Source: Photobacterium angustum (GTDB lineage Bacteria > Pseudomonadota > Gammaproteobacteria > Enterobacterales > Vibrionaceae). From it: a DNA stretch of 64,000 nt. Made by a program: the position numbers and the translations under genes. A model generated the notes under the pieces. It saw only the letters and a list, made by a program, of their open reading frames with translations. It did no database searches and was not told where the DNA came from. Location: positions 226,238 to 290,237 of the forward strand of contig NZ_PYOM01000004.1 of assembly GCF_003026365.1 (NCBI RefSeq), given 5' to 3'. How positions within the stretch are numbered: the first letter of the stretch is position 1; the number at the start of each line of letters is the position of its first letter. Positions 18,401-25,934 of the stretch are shown piece by piece.

Positions 18401-19850
18401 AGGTCAGCCAACCTCGGGGGCTGGTATTCGTCCACAACGTTACAGTACTGATTCAACGATTAATAATTATACTTATGAAAGTATAACCTCAGGTATGTCA
18501 GTGCCTCATGGCGTCGGTTCTGTATGGGCACAAGCAGCATGGGAAGTGTACTGGGCATTAGTTGATGAACATGGCTTTGATATTAACTTGTATAACTCAT
18601 TAGGAGGGAGTGGTAACCAACGTGCCATGTTGTATTTTACTGAAGGACTGAAAAATACCATTTGTTCACCAAGCTTTATTGATACACGTGACGGTATTAT
18701 CCAAGCTGCTATCGATAACTATTCAGGCGAAGATGTGTGTTTAATCTGGCGTACTTTTGCCGATTTTGGCTTGGGTGTTGATGCAATATCGCCAAGCAGT
18801 AATAGCTTAAACGTCACCAATGGTTTTGGTATTCCAAGTTCATGTGATGAAACCGCTGATGTTTGGGTTGAAGATACCCACTTTGATTATTTTGGTCCAG
18901 CACCTGATACAGGAGATGAGCCTGATGCCAATATGGTTGGAAAATCAATGTGGCGTAGTAAAGCAATTTGGAATCGCGTCGTTACAGGTAGCCCAGGCCC
19001 CCACCAAAATCCTGAATTTGGCCAGAAAAATGAAATTTACGTAAATGTAAAAAATCGTGGTGCAGCAACAGCCTTTAATACAACTGTTGAAGTCTATTGG
19101 GCACATGCTTCTACTGGATTAACGTGGCCTGCGGATTGGACATTACTCGGTACAGATACTATTAGTAGTCTACCTGTTGGTGCTGATGTAGAAGCGACAG
19201 TAGCATGGGAGCCACCATCAACAGGCCATTATTGCTTAGTCGCGCGTTTAATTAATCCACAAGATCCAATGAGTTTCCCTGAAACTTCAAGCATTAATTA
19301 TAATACTCGTCAAAACAATAATATTGCATGGCGAAACATGAATGTGGTTGATTTATTGATTAATCAGCAGCAAAAAATATCGTTTATTGCTAGAGCGATC
19401 GAGACTAATAACCAACAGATTGTTTTACAAATAGGTCATGATGAGCAGCAACGCTTCCTTAATGATGGCGGTAGATTAGCGATTAATCTATTAGAGTTTA
19501 CAGGAAAAGATGAATGGCAAGAGATCACGCAATTACCATTGATTATTCGTGATTTACAAACTCCAACAGGTAATACCAATGAAGCGAATGTTCAATTACG
19601 CTTTAGCGCAGATCCTATGCCTATCACAGATAAAGAAAGTGCACTTTACCATCTTGATGTGATGCAGTTAGGTACAACAGCGACGGGGAGTAATGAAGAA
19701 ATTGGTGGTGTATCGTATGAAATTATTACGCGAACTTACTTAACAGATACGGATAACGATCAGAAACCTGATATCCAAGATGATGATGATGATGATGATC
19801 AAGTTCTTGATGTTAATGATGCTTATCCACTTGATCAATCACGTCATTAA
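15453..19850 (+). CDS. M36 (fungalysin) family metalloprotease lipoprotein
   Basis: A very large (1465 residues) surface or secreted zinc protease. The N terminus is a lipoprotein signal ending SIVSC followed by a Gly run. About residues 30-390 are beta-rich with no clear family; 390-475 looks like a carboxypeptidase-regulatory fold (NVYDVNGNPVKDAQVFVN). A fungalysin/thermolysin propeptide-type region follows (about 540-770). The M36 catalytic domain has HEYAH at 926-930 and the zinc-ligand glutamate in EGISDLYALML (Glu 954). The C terminus ends in a TDTDNDQKPDIQ calcium-binding thrombospondin-3-like repeat with an Asp run. GAGGC precedes the ATG. Catalytic residues are intact, so activity is likely. 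Confidence 0.9.
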   Translation: MKVVRIFIWLAMLMSIVSCGGGGGDPQTTEQPSDTVSVDFTPEFSAFRMALPVANGGSVGKNTTTPILLEGLLQATNTATNTVEQFDWKAYLDLGTFSVTSETTIGLTPGNYDFVLDIEHDGQKYHGEANIDIIDGNSPVAMNLTPVLGKLDFDVSINPEMAKLFFKVDPNELNLLGLGTPIVGIGLDNNQEMKFLINKNSAQSDLFFNIQYGSYSVDINFYNDTEKVGHLDIPNQVLNIDQNTAVVNYDVVPLMGVTVITFNEQGDTTDITVKIPNSIITHVQQLSDLNTELKLLDPNNMIVFDDQVIFTQDPNAPDSYIATLPVNLNFAQTQTHGLFLTLKFFDIADNPTIAFASCTSESFHLEHNDKTLGCQVTFNDTTVDVVTALNAHFVVNVYDVNGNPVKDAQVFVNDATSPIGVTGEDPFTSEGAVVFNTSVGEHDIKAKAIGYVAEKVVNATPLSINNVDLYLMLPESPPADAVEPRNYDTRVSLTESVNIPPSTEQINLANDMMVRIPPVKIDYEKRTGVARVLYNQTGYLTDADPSKTTEQVVMDFLEDNRRLLHLSPTDIANVEQQVYETAATGAKRFYLQQKIHGREVFNALLQVNVNRDGRILSVNNTFSPHIDQVILSKQAPTITIKQAIINAAEKVGIKVRHQPTIENEDLSADDQATKVNASSASREPIDAKLVYIPVKNDELRLAWSFLLFTHDQRHVYQMLVDANSGELLAYFDQVDEHSYEVFQYPVESPNHATPVNARQIEVNPAASPGSPWGWHDINATIGNEYTIMRGNNVHAYNDSNNSGSPTGVEPDCLAGISCVFPLDFTLPPQDNSDAAVANLFHWNNIIHDITYLYGFDQASGNFQVNQYGAPGAGGDDVKAEAQDGGGMNNANFWTPADGTRPRMQMYLWSYTTPQRDGDFDNAIIVHEYAHGISNRLVGGPANVNCLSNYQRPSEGISDLYALMLTQPAGLTGADPRAMGTYVLGQPTSGAGIRPQRYSTDSTINNYTYESITSGMSVPHGVGSVWAQAAWEVYWALVDEHGFDINLYNSLGGSGNQRAMLYFTEGLKNTICSPSFIDTRDGIIQAAIDNYSGEDVCLIWRTFADFGLGVDAISPSSNSLNVTNGFGIPSSCDETADVWVEDTHFDYFGPAPDTGDEPDANMVGKSMWRSKAIWNRVVTGSPGPHQNPEFGQKNEIYVNVKNRGAATAFNTTVEVYWAHASTGLTWPADWTLLGTDTISSLPVGADVEATVAWEPPSTGHYCLVARLINPQDPMSFPETSSINYNTRQNNNIAWRNMNVVDLLINQQQKISFIARAIETNNQQIVLQIGHDEQQRFLNDGGRLAINLLEFTGKDEWQEITQLPLIIRDLQTPTGNTNEANVQLRFSADPMPITDKESALYHLDVMQLGTTATGSNEEIGGVSYEIITRTYLTDTDNDQKPDIQDDDDDDDQVLDVNDAYPLDQSRH

Positions 19851-19871
19851 TTATTATTAAGTGATACATTT

Positions 19872-19900
19872 AAGCCTCGCGATTTAGCGGGGCTTTTTTT
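19872..19900 (+). terminator. Rho-independent terminator of the M36 protease gene
   Basis: AGCCTCGC pairs with GCGGGGCT (one G-T pair) and runs into seven T residues. Confidence 0.85.
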
Positions 19901-20094
19901 ATTGGTTAAACCGTATGTTTACTATTAGCATCTATCGTTCCTCTTACATTATCCAAATAGCTGTATCAAAACATGTCTAATGACGAGCAGATAGTAATTA
20001 ACTGTAACAGTGAATAAATAGCGAAAGGGGAATGCTTGCTGTGTCAATCGTATCTTAATACCATCGCGAAAATTCAAGTTATGGACAACGTGTG

Positions 20095-20379
20095 ATGGCA
20101 TTTTTTAAATTGAAAATAACGCATGGACTTTCTCATTACCCCGATATTATAACCACAACGCGAGATCCACATCGCGCACTACAATTTTTAAAGTACGATG
20201 TCTCACCGTATTCGCGTGGTTTTACTAAAATCGTAATCGTTGATAACAAGCAATATGTGAAAAATTTAGCGAATAATGCCACAGCTGAATTTCAATCTGA
20301 TTATATCCACAATGGTAAATGCAGTGTATTTACTCTTTTAAGTTGTAAAATTCTATTTGCTCGTTGGAGTCGTAAGTAA
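20095..20379 (+). CDS. Small hypothetical protein
   Basis: A 94-residue reading frame that I do not recognise. It has no signal peptide or membrane segment; the middle holds DPHRALQFLKYDVSPYSRGF and KIVIVDNKQY, which look like an alpha/beta fold. The ATG at 20095 is preceded directly by an in-frame GTG (20092), so either may be used; no strong Shine-Dalgarno is visible. It sits alone between the M36 protease terminator and a convergent AraC gene. Codon use resembles its neighbours, which is the main reason to call it real. Confidence 0.5.
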   Translation: MAFFKLKITHGLSHYPDIITTTRDPHRALQFLKYDVSPYSRGFTKIVIVDNKQYVKNLANNATAEFQSDYIHNGKCSVFTLLSCKILFARWSRK

Positions 20380-20423
20380 TTTAATATCAGTAATACGGAT
20401 GCTAGCAGTAACAATATAGACAA

Positions 20424-21227
20424 TTATATTTTCGGGGGCATTGCTTCATCACCTAAGCGCTGACGATATTGATCGGGTGTGCTGCCTGATTGCTTTTTAA
20501 ACGCAGTAATAAAGGGAGATGCTTGGTGATAGCCCAGTGTTAATGCAATCTCTTTTACTGATAAACCACTGCGTAGTAAATGCAGTGAGTAGATAAACTT
20601 TCGTCTTTGTCGCCACTCGGTAAAGTTCAAGCCAAGTTTATCTTTGAAATGTCGGGCAAGAGTACGCTCAGTTGTATGAAGCATTTTTGCCCATTCAGCT
20701 AAGCTGCGATTATTGGTTGGGTTTTTTTCAAGTTCAATCAATATTGTTTGTAGGAGCTTATCATCGCTTGTTGGTAAGTATTGATGATGCTCTTTACTCA
20801 TTAAGACTTGATCAAAAAGTACTTTCACTAAGCGTTTATCTTGCGGAGTTTCAGGACTGACAATACGACGCTCGCGTAAATCACTCACCATGGCTTGCAT
20901 TAAAGGGCTGACTTCCAATAAACAGGCATAATTCGGTAATGCATTAGCAAGTGGCTTAGTGATGTTCATTGAGCAATAATTTAAACTACGACGGATATAA
21001 CTTTGATGCTCCATTGCTGGTGGTACCCATAAGGCAAACTGTGGAGGGGCAAGAAAGTGTTTACTTTCTGCTTTTAATTCAATGATCCCTCCACTGATCA
21101 GTTGCAATTGCCCCCACGGGTGAGCATGTTTCATCGTACCTGTATTTGGCAGAAAAATCGTATGACCAAAAAAGATATCACTGGGTGGATTATTATCATC
21201 AAATAAAGGTTGGTATACGTTTTTCAT
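20424..21227 (-). CDS. AraC family transcriptional regulator
   Basis: A 267-residue regulator with an N-terminal cupin-like sensing domain (HAHPWGQLQLISGGIIEL, then FALWVPPAMEHQSYI) and a C-terminal double helix-turn-helix (about 165-260: LAEWAKMLHTTERTLARHF, then VKEIALTLGYHQASPFITAF). The cupin-first layout and the HPWGQL segment resemble the group that includes E. coli NimR, where the regulator controls a neighbouring exporter. No transporter is adjacent here, so the target is unknown. It converges with the small gene at 20095. Confidence 0.88.
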   Translation of the reverse strand: MKNVYQPLFDDNNPPSDIFFGHTIFLPNTGTMKHAHPWGQLQLISGGIIELKAESKHFLAPPQFALWVPPAMEHQSYIRRSLNYCSMNITKPLANALPNYACLLEVSPLMQAMVSDLRERRIVSPETPQDKRLVKVLFDQVLMSKEHHQYLPTSDDKLLQTILIELEKNPTNNRSLAEWAKMLHTTERTLARHFKDKLGLNFTEWRQRRKFIYSLHLLRSGLSVKEIALTLGYHQASPFITAFKKQSGSTPDQYRQRLGDEAMPPKI

Positions 21228-21300
21228 TGAACTTTAGCTGTCATATGATGTGATGAGAATAGTATACGCAGGTTTTAGGTTATTGATCTAGGTTGATAAG

Positions 21301-21924
21301 TTATGGGTACCAGTCGATCCCGCAAGTTTGTAATGCTTTAAGGTAGTCACGGGTTAAAGGATAACGGCCTACTGTTGATCCCTGCAATGGAGTTTGAAAT
21401 ATTCGATATTCTAAAGATTCACCCGTTAGCATTTGGTTAAATAAAGATTTAGCTACGTCACCTGTTGCTACAGTATAGGGAGACCTTGAAGCCAACGCTT
21501 TTGCCGTTACAGTGCTAAAACTGTATTGTAATTCATCACGCTGATGCATGTTCATATGACTTAAGTAATGATCGTATCCTATTAGAATATGAGGTGTAAT
21601 ATCCATTTGTTGTTGAAGGTAATAAGGCATATCACGCTGCTTGATTAGCCAACGATAATGACTATCTACTTGTAACTGAATATCGCCAACGGGTAAGGGA
21701 TTTTGGTCTGGGCTATGCATACCAACTCTTAACTGATCGTGCACTATATCGACAATAGGATAATAACTGCTATCCGTTTGCATTGGAGAGATTGCACGAA
21801 CACGACACACAGGTTCGCCTGTGAGTTCGTCAACTACTGTGATGGCGTGCCATTGAGCTGGATAGAGCGCAACACAGCCCGAACAAAAGAAGATAAGAGT
21901 AATAAGTATTATATAGAATGGCAT
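21301..21924 (-). CDS. Hypothetical lipoprotein
   Basis: The start at 21924 is chosen because AGGATG lies eight bases upstream and the protein then begins with a lipoprotein signal peptide, MPFYIILITLIFFCSGC. The longer frame from 21987 would bury that signal. The mature part (about 190 residues) has VVDELTGEPVCRVRAISPM, which resembles small carboxypeptidase-regulatory-like folds, but I do not recognise a family. It is monocistronic and shares orientation with the AraC gene at 20424. Confidence 0.65.
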   Translation of the reverse strand: MPFYIILITLIFFCSGCVALYPAQWHAITVVDELTGEPVCRVRAISPMQTDSSYYPIVDIVHDQLRVGMHSPDQNPLPVGDIQLQVDSHYRWLIKQRDMPYYLQQQMDITPHILIGYDHYLSHMNMHQRDELQYSFSTVTAKALASRSPYTVATGDVAKSLFNQMLTGESLEYRIFQTPLQGSTVGRYPLTRDYLKALQTCGIDWYP

Positions 21925-22151
21925 ATAACATCCTTGTGCATCTTGATAACGCTTAAAACGTGTGATTACTGATTTCAGTATAAGCAACCTTTACACATTG
22001 TGTTTAATACCTTCCGATAAGAGAAGGTATGTAACGCGCGGTTTTGCTTGAAAAATGAACGTCGGAATGGACAAGAAATAACGATATTGTTACCTTTAGT
22101 AACACTCTGATTATTTGTTAATCGTGTGACATTTTTTCTTAAAAATTAGGC

Positions 22152-22180
22152 TTTACAGTTTTTAAATCTATCGGTAGTAT
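22152..22180 (+). promoter_or_regulatory. Promoter of tRNA array 1
   Basis: TTTACA and TAGTAT are separated by 17 bp and followed by a GC-rich discriminator (TCGCCGCAC), as expected for a stringently controlled stable-RNA promoter. The first tRNA begins at 22194. Arrays 2 and 3 have equivalent promoters. Confidence 0.75.
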
Positions 22181-22193
22181 TCGCCGCACTTAC

Positions 22194-22284
22194 GGAGAGA
22201 TGGCTGAGTGGTTGAAAGCACCGGTCTTGAAAACCGGCATACGTTTATAGCGTATCTAGGGTTCAAATCCCTATCTCTCCGCCA
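22194..22284 (+). tRNA. tRNA-Ser (TGA), array 1
   Basis: 91 nt with encoded CCA, a long variable arm, anticodon TGA in CTTGAAA, and acceptor pairing GGAGAGA / TCTCTCC. Confidence 0.97.
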
Positions 22285-22324
22285 TATTCTAGAGATTCGA
22301 TTTATCGGGTTTCTTTAAAGAATT

Positions 22325-22401
22325 GGAGCGGTAGTTCAGTTGGTTAGAATACCGGCCTGTCACGCCGGGGGTCGCGGGTTCGAGTCCCGTCCGCTCCGCC
22401 A
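22325..22401 (+). tRNA. tRNA-Asp (GTC), array 1
   Basis: 77 nt with encoded CCA, anticodon GTC in CTGTCAC, acceptor GGAGCGG / CCGCTCC. Confidence 0.97.
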
Positions 22402-22444
22402 ACATTTTGATTTAACGCTAGCGTTAAATACACGAAATTTTAGT

Positions 22445-22520
<76 letters not shown>

Positions 22521-22529
22521 TTAAATTTC

Positions 22530-22614
22530 GGTGGGGTTCCCGAGTGGCCAAAGGGAGCAGATTGTAAATCTGCCGGCACTGCCTTCGAAGGTTCGAATCC
22601 TTCCCCCACCACCA
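22530..22614 (+). tRNA. tRNA-Tyr (GTA), array 1
   Basis: 85 nt with encoded CCA, long variable arm, anticodon GTA in TTGTAAA, acceptor GGTGGGG / CCCCACC. Confidence 0.97.
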
Positions 22615-22621
22615 TTACAAT

Positions 22622-22697
22622 TCCTCCTTAGTTCAGTCGGTAGAACGGCGGACTGTTAATCCGTATGTCGCTGGTTCAAGTCCAGCAGGAGGAGCCA
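22622..22697 (+). tRNA. tRNA-Asn (GTT), array 1
   Basis: 76 nt with encoded CCA, anticodon GTT in CTGTTAA, acceptor TCCTCCT / AGGAGGA. Confidence 0.97.
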
Positions 22698-22701
22698 AAT
22701 A

Positions 22702-22732
22702 AAAAAGCCCGCAAGCAATTGCGGGCTTTTTT
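22702..22732 (+). terminator. Terminator of tRNA array 1
   Basis: AAAGCCCGCAA and TTGCGGGCTTT form a long stem around GCAA and end in T residues. The same stem follows arrays 2 and 3. Confidence 0.9.
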
Positions 22733-22773
22733 ACGTTATAAGATATTGTTTATGAAATATTTATTTTGATTTT

Positions 22774-23667
22774 CTAAGTTAGTTGTTTGTATTGCCTTAA
22801 TTGGAAATCTGGCTTTTTGGTCACTAAGTAGACTGCACAGGCAGCTAGAAGAAAACCTATGACTCCTTTCCAATCCAAAGATTCACCAAACATTAGCCAA
22901 GCTTGAATAGCCGTTACAGGAGGAACTAAATAGAATAGAGAAGCGACCGAGGATGAGGCACTTTTATTTACCATATAAAGAAGTAAAAGTAGTGCGATAC
23001 ATGAGAGACAAACTACTAACCAAGCTAATGTTAAAATAAACTCAGTTGTCCATTGAACTTCCATCGTTTCAAAGTTGAATGCTACAGGAAAAAATAACAT
23101 TAAGGCTGCTAAGTATTGAACGCTTGCTCCTCCAATCATATCTATCTTCTGACAATATTTCTTTTGGTAAAGTGTGCCCACAGTAATACCAATTAATGCA
23201 CAAAAACTGAAAAAAAATGCACTCGTTTTATGCAATTCTGATTGCCATTCAATTTTCCCCATCAACACCATAGCGATACCAATGAAACCTATGATCAGAC
23301 CAACCCATTGAGATAGCCTAAATTTTTCTTGAGTAGAAAATAAGAGAATAATCGCTGTTAATATCGGCTGAAACCCTACAAGTAATGAGCTTAACCCTGC
23401 TGGCATTCCTTGACTGATCGCGTAATAGCTCCCACCAAGATAAAAACCATGGATTAACAGCCCAGAAATAAAGCTGTGAAAAAAGTTCATACCTTTAGGA
23501 ATACGCTTATTAAGTACTACTGAGATAATTAGAAATAACAATATGTTTAAAGCCATACGGATAGAGAGAAGTGTGGCCGGTTCTGCATAGTTTAATCCTA
23601 ATCTTGCTCCGATGAATCCAGATGCCCAGAGAACAACAAATACAAAGGGGATAGCCTTAGTTAGCAT
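22774..23667 (-). CDS. EamA/DMT family transporter
   Basis: A 297-residue inner-membrane transporter with ten predicted hydrophobic helices in two EamA repeats (VLWASGFIGARLGLNYAEP at the start; YMVNKSASSSVASLFYLVPP in the second repeat). Family members export amino acids, their derivatives or other metabolites. It is divergent from a MocR-type regulator with 92 bp between them, the usual arrangement in which the regulator controls the transporter in response to an amino acid or vitamin B6 ligand. The pair is bracketed by duplicate tRNA arrays. The substrate is not known. Confidence 0.9.
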   Translation of the reverse strand: MLTKAIPFVFVVLWASGFIGARLGLNYAEPATLLSIRMALNILLFLIISVVLNKRIPKGMNFFHSFISGLLIHGFYLGGSYYAISQGMPAGLSSLLVGFQPILTAIILLFSTQEKFRLSQWVGLIIGFIGIAMVLMGKIEWQSELHKTSAFFFSFCALIGITVGTLYQKKYCQKIDMIGGASVQYLAALMLFFPVAFNFETMEVQWTTEFILTLAWLVVCLSCIALLLLLYMVNKSASSSVASLFYLVPPVTAIQAWLMFGESLDWKGVIGFLLAACAVYLVTKKPDFQLRQYKQLT

Positions 23668-23689
23668 AATTAATCCTTGTGATATAACT

Positions 23690-23725
23690 CATGTTACTTT
23701 GAATACAATTAATATACTTTGGTGC
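23690..23725. promoter_or_regulatory. Candidate MocR operator (direct repeats)
   Basis: TACTTT(G) occurs at 23695 and again at 23715, exactly 20 bp apart, in the divergent intergenic region. MocR/PdxR proteins typically bind direct repeats about two helical turns apart, so this is a plausible operator. Confidence 0.4.
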
Positions 23726-23759
23726 AGATATTTAAAAAGTTACAGAGTTCAGTGTTTCT

Positions 23760-25232
23760 ATGGGTACAGATGTTGGTAATTTAGTTAAACTCACTAATCT
23801 TATTGACCAAGAAAAGTGGGAGCGGAGTAGTAAATATATTTTGGTTGAAAGCTACCTTCTAAAGATCATTCAGAGTGGTGCTTTTCAAGATAATGATAAA
23901 TTGCCTTCAATACGAAAGTTGAGTGCTGATTTGTGTGTAAGTAAAAATACCGTTATTCGAGCTTACCAAGAATTGGAAGCACAAGGTTATGTGTACGCTT
24001 TACCAAAATCAGGTTATCGAGTGTCGGTTCGAACGAAATTAGATACGATGTTGATGGAGCCTACATGCGTGGATTTACTTTCTTTATGCAAAGATATTTT
24101 GAGTTATCCTGAATACAAAGAGTGCTTGCCATTAGGCTCTGCCCATCCGAATATTAATGCACCAGCTATTAAGAGTTTGTATGCTGAAATTGGTCGCCAT
24201 AGCCGCCAGCAAGTCTATACATCAAGCCACTATCAACTTCCTCCTGGTAATAAATTATTAGTCAAACAACTGGCTAAAATTACTCAAGATTTAGGTATCT
24301 CTGCAAGTACCGATGATCTGCTCGTTACGCATGGTGCTCAGCAGTCTATTAGTTTAGCCCTTAGAGCTATGACTCGAAGCGGTGATATCGTTGCGGTCGA
24401 GTCCCCCTGCTACTTTGGCAATTTGTTGTTACTGGAATCGTTAGGCTTAAAAGTTATAGAGATCCCAAGTTGTTCCCGAGAAGGGATCAGTCCTGAAGCC
24501 CTTGAGCAAGCAATGAAAACTTGGGATATTAAAGTCATTATTGTTACTCCTAACTTTACCAATCCGACAGGGGCAGTAATGCCATTAAAGCGTCGGCAAA
24601 AACTTCTTTCTATTTCTAGTAATATTCCAATTATTGAAGATGATGTTTTTGGCGCATTGGCACACGGAACGCCGTTACCGAGCTTATATAGCCTCGACAT
24701 ACAGAAACGGGTTATTTATGTGAATTCATTGTCAAAAACCTTGGATTCTCGGTTACGTATCGGCTGGATATTAGCGGGGAAGTACCGTGAAAAAATAGAA
24801 AAATACCTATTATGTGACAATATGGGGTGCTTGAATTTGTTGCATTCGGGGGTGGCAACATTTTTAACATCCGGTAAATACCGTACTCATACTTCAAAGA
24901 TGATCCGTAATTACCAAAGCCAAGTTCAGTATTTCTGCTTGCTATTAAATAAAGTGTTAAGTAAATACGAAAATGTGAAAAATCGTTATCAGATCCACAA
25001 AACACAAGGATCCTTCTTACTCTGGATTCGATTGCCTAAAGGTACTGATAGCTACGAACTGTATCGAGAGTGTAATCAACATAAAATTAGTATCTTACCT
25101 GGTACTGTGTTTGGCTCACATAATCAATACAAACACTGCTTTCGAGTTAGTGTGGCGAATTTTGATTGTGATAACGACTGGTTACCTGCGATGGAAGTTT
25201 TTGGACGCTTAATTTCTCAACATGTGAATTAA
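23760..25232 (+). CDS. MocR/PdxR family regulator (GntR helix-turn-helix fused to aminotransferase fold)
   Basis: A 490-residue chimeric regulator. Residues about 20-95 form a GntR winged helix (LPSIRKLSADLCVSKNTVIRAYQ in two parts). Residues about 120-490 are a fold-type I aminotransferase that binds pyridoxal phosphate, with VTPNFTNPTGAV, PIIEDDVFGAL and SLSKTLDSRLRIGW, where Lys 326 is the expected Schiff-base lysine. All these are intact. It is divergent from the EamA gene and probably controls it. The ATG at 23760 has no good Shine-Dalgarno; no better in-frame start is nearby. The gene pair lies between tRNA arrays 1 and 2. Confidence 0.92.
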   Translation: MGTDVGNLVKLTNLIDQEKWERSSKYILVESYLLKIIQSGAFQDNDKLPSIRKLSADLCVSKNTVIRAYQELEAQGYVYALPKSGYRVSVRTKLDTMLMEPTCVDLLSLCKDILSYPEYKECLPLGSAHPNINAPAIKSLYAEIGRHSRQQVYTSSHYQLPPGNKLLVKQLAKITQDLGISASTDDLLVTHGAQQSISLALRAMTRSGDIVAVESPCYFGNLLLLESLGLKVIEIPSCSREGISPEALEQAMKTWDIKVIIVTPNFTNPTGAVMPLKRRQKLLSISSNIPIIEDDVFGALAHGTPLPSLYSLDIQKRVIYVNSLSKTLDSRLRIGWILAGKYREKIEKYLLCDNMGCLNLLHSGVATFLTSGKYRTHTSKMIRNYQSQVQYFCLLLNKVLSKYENVKNRYQIHKTQGSFLLWIRLPKGTDSYELYRECNQHKISILPGTVFGSHNQYKHCFRVSVANFDCDNDWLPAMEVFGRLISQHVN

Positions 25233-25342
25233 CAAACGTTAGAGATAGTCATTCTTTCTGTTCGATAAAACATCAAATTGAGTGAGTTGAATAACTTTTT
25301 GGTTGATTGATAAACAGTTGAAAGATTATTTAGTTTTATTAC

Positions 25343-25371
25343 TTTACAGATAAAAAACAGCACTATATCAT
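25343..25371 (+). promoter_or_regulatory. Promoter of tRNA array 2
   Basis: TTTACA and TATCAT are 17 bp apart, followed by ACGCCGCAC. The sequence differs from the array 1 promoter although the layout is the same. Confidence 0.75.
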
Positions 25372-25384
25372 ACGCCGCACTTAA

Positions 25385-25475
25385 GGAGAGATGGCTGAGT
25401 GGTTGAAAGCACCGGTCTTGAAAACCGGCATACGTTTGTAGCGTATCTAGGGTTCAAATCCCTATCTCTCCGCCA
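25385..25475 (+). tRNA. tRNA-Ser (TGA), array 2
   Basis: 91 nt. It differs from the array 1 copy by one A-to-G change in the variable arm. Confidence 0.97.
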
Positions 25476-25515
25476 TATTCTAGAGATTCGATTTATCGGG
25501 TTTCGTTAAAGAATT

Positions 25516-25592
25516 GGAGCGGTAGTTCAGTTGGTTAGAATACCGGCCTGTCACGCCGGGGGTCGCGGGTTCGAGTCCCGTCCGCTCCGCCA
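25516..25592 (+). tRNA. tRNA-Asp (GTC), array 2
   Basis: 77 nt, identical to the array 1 copy. Confidence 0.97.
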
Positions 25593-25635
25593 ACATTTTG
25601 ATTTAACGCTAGTGTTAAATACACGAAATTTTAGT

Positions 25636-25711
<76 letters not shown>

Positions 25712-25720
25712 TTAAATTTC

Positions 25721-25805
25721 GGTGGGGTTCCCGAGTGGCCAAAGGGAGCAGATTGTAAATCTGCCGGCACTGCCTTCGAAGGTTCGAATCCTTCCCCCAC
25801 CACCA
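25721..25805 (+). tRNA. tRNA-Tyr (GTA), array 2
   Basis: 85 nt, identical to the array 1 copy. Confidence 0.97.
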
Positions 25806-25812
25806 TTACAAT

Positions 25813-25888
25813 TCCTCCTTAGTTCAGTCGGTAGAACGGCGGACTGTTAATCCGTATGTCGCTGGTTCAAGTCCAGCAGGAGGAGCCA
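25813..25888 (+). tRNA. tRNA-Asn (GTT), array 2
   Basis: 76 nt, identical to the array 1 copy. Confidence 0.97.
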
Positions 25889-25892
25889 AATA

Positions 25893-25923
25893 GAAAAGCC
25901 CGCAAGCAATTGCGGGCTTTTTT
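25893..25923 (+). terminator. Terminator of tRNA array 2
   Basis: Same AAGCCCGCAA / TTGCGGGCTT stem and T tract as after array 1. It may also help end the convergent phosphoesterase gene. Confidence 0.9.
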
Positions 25924-25934
25924 ACATTTGAAAT

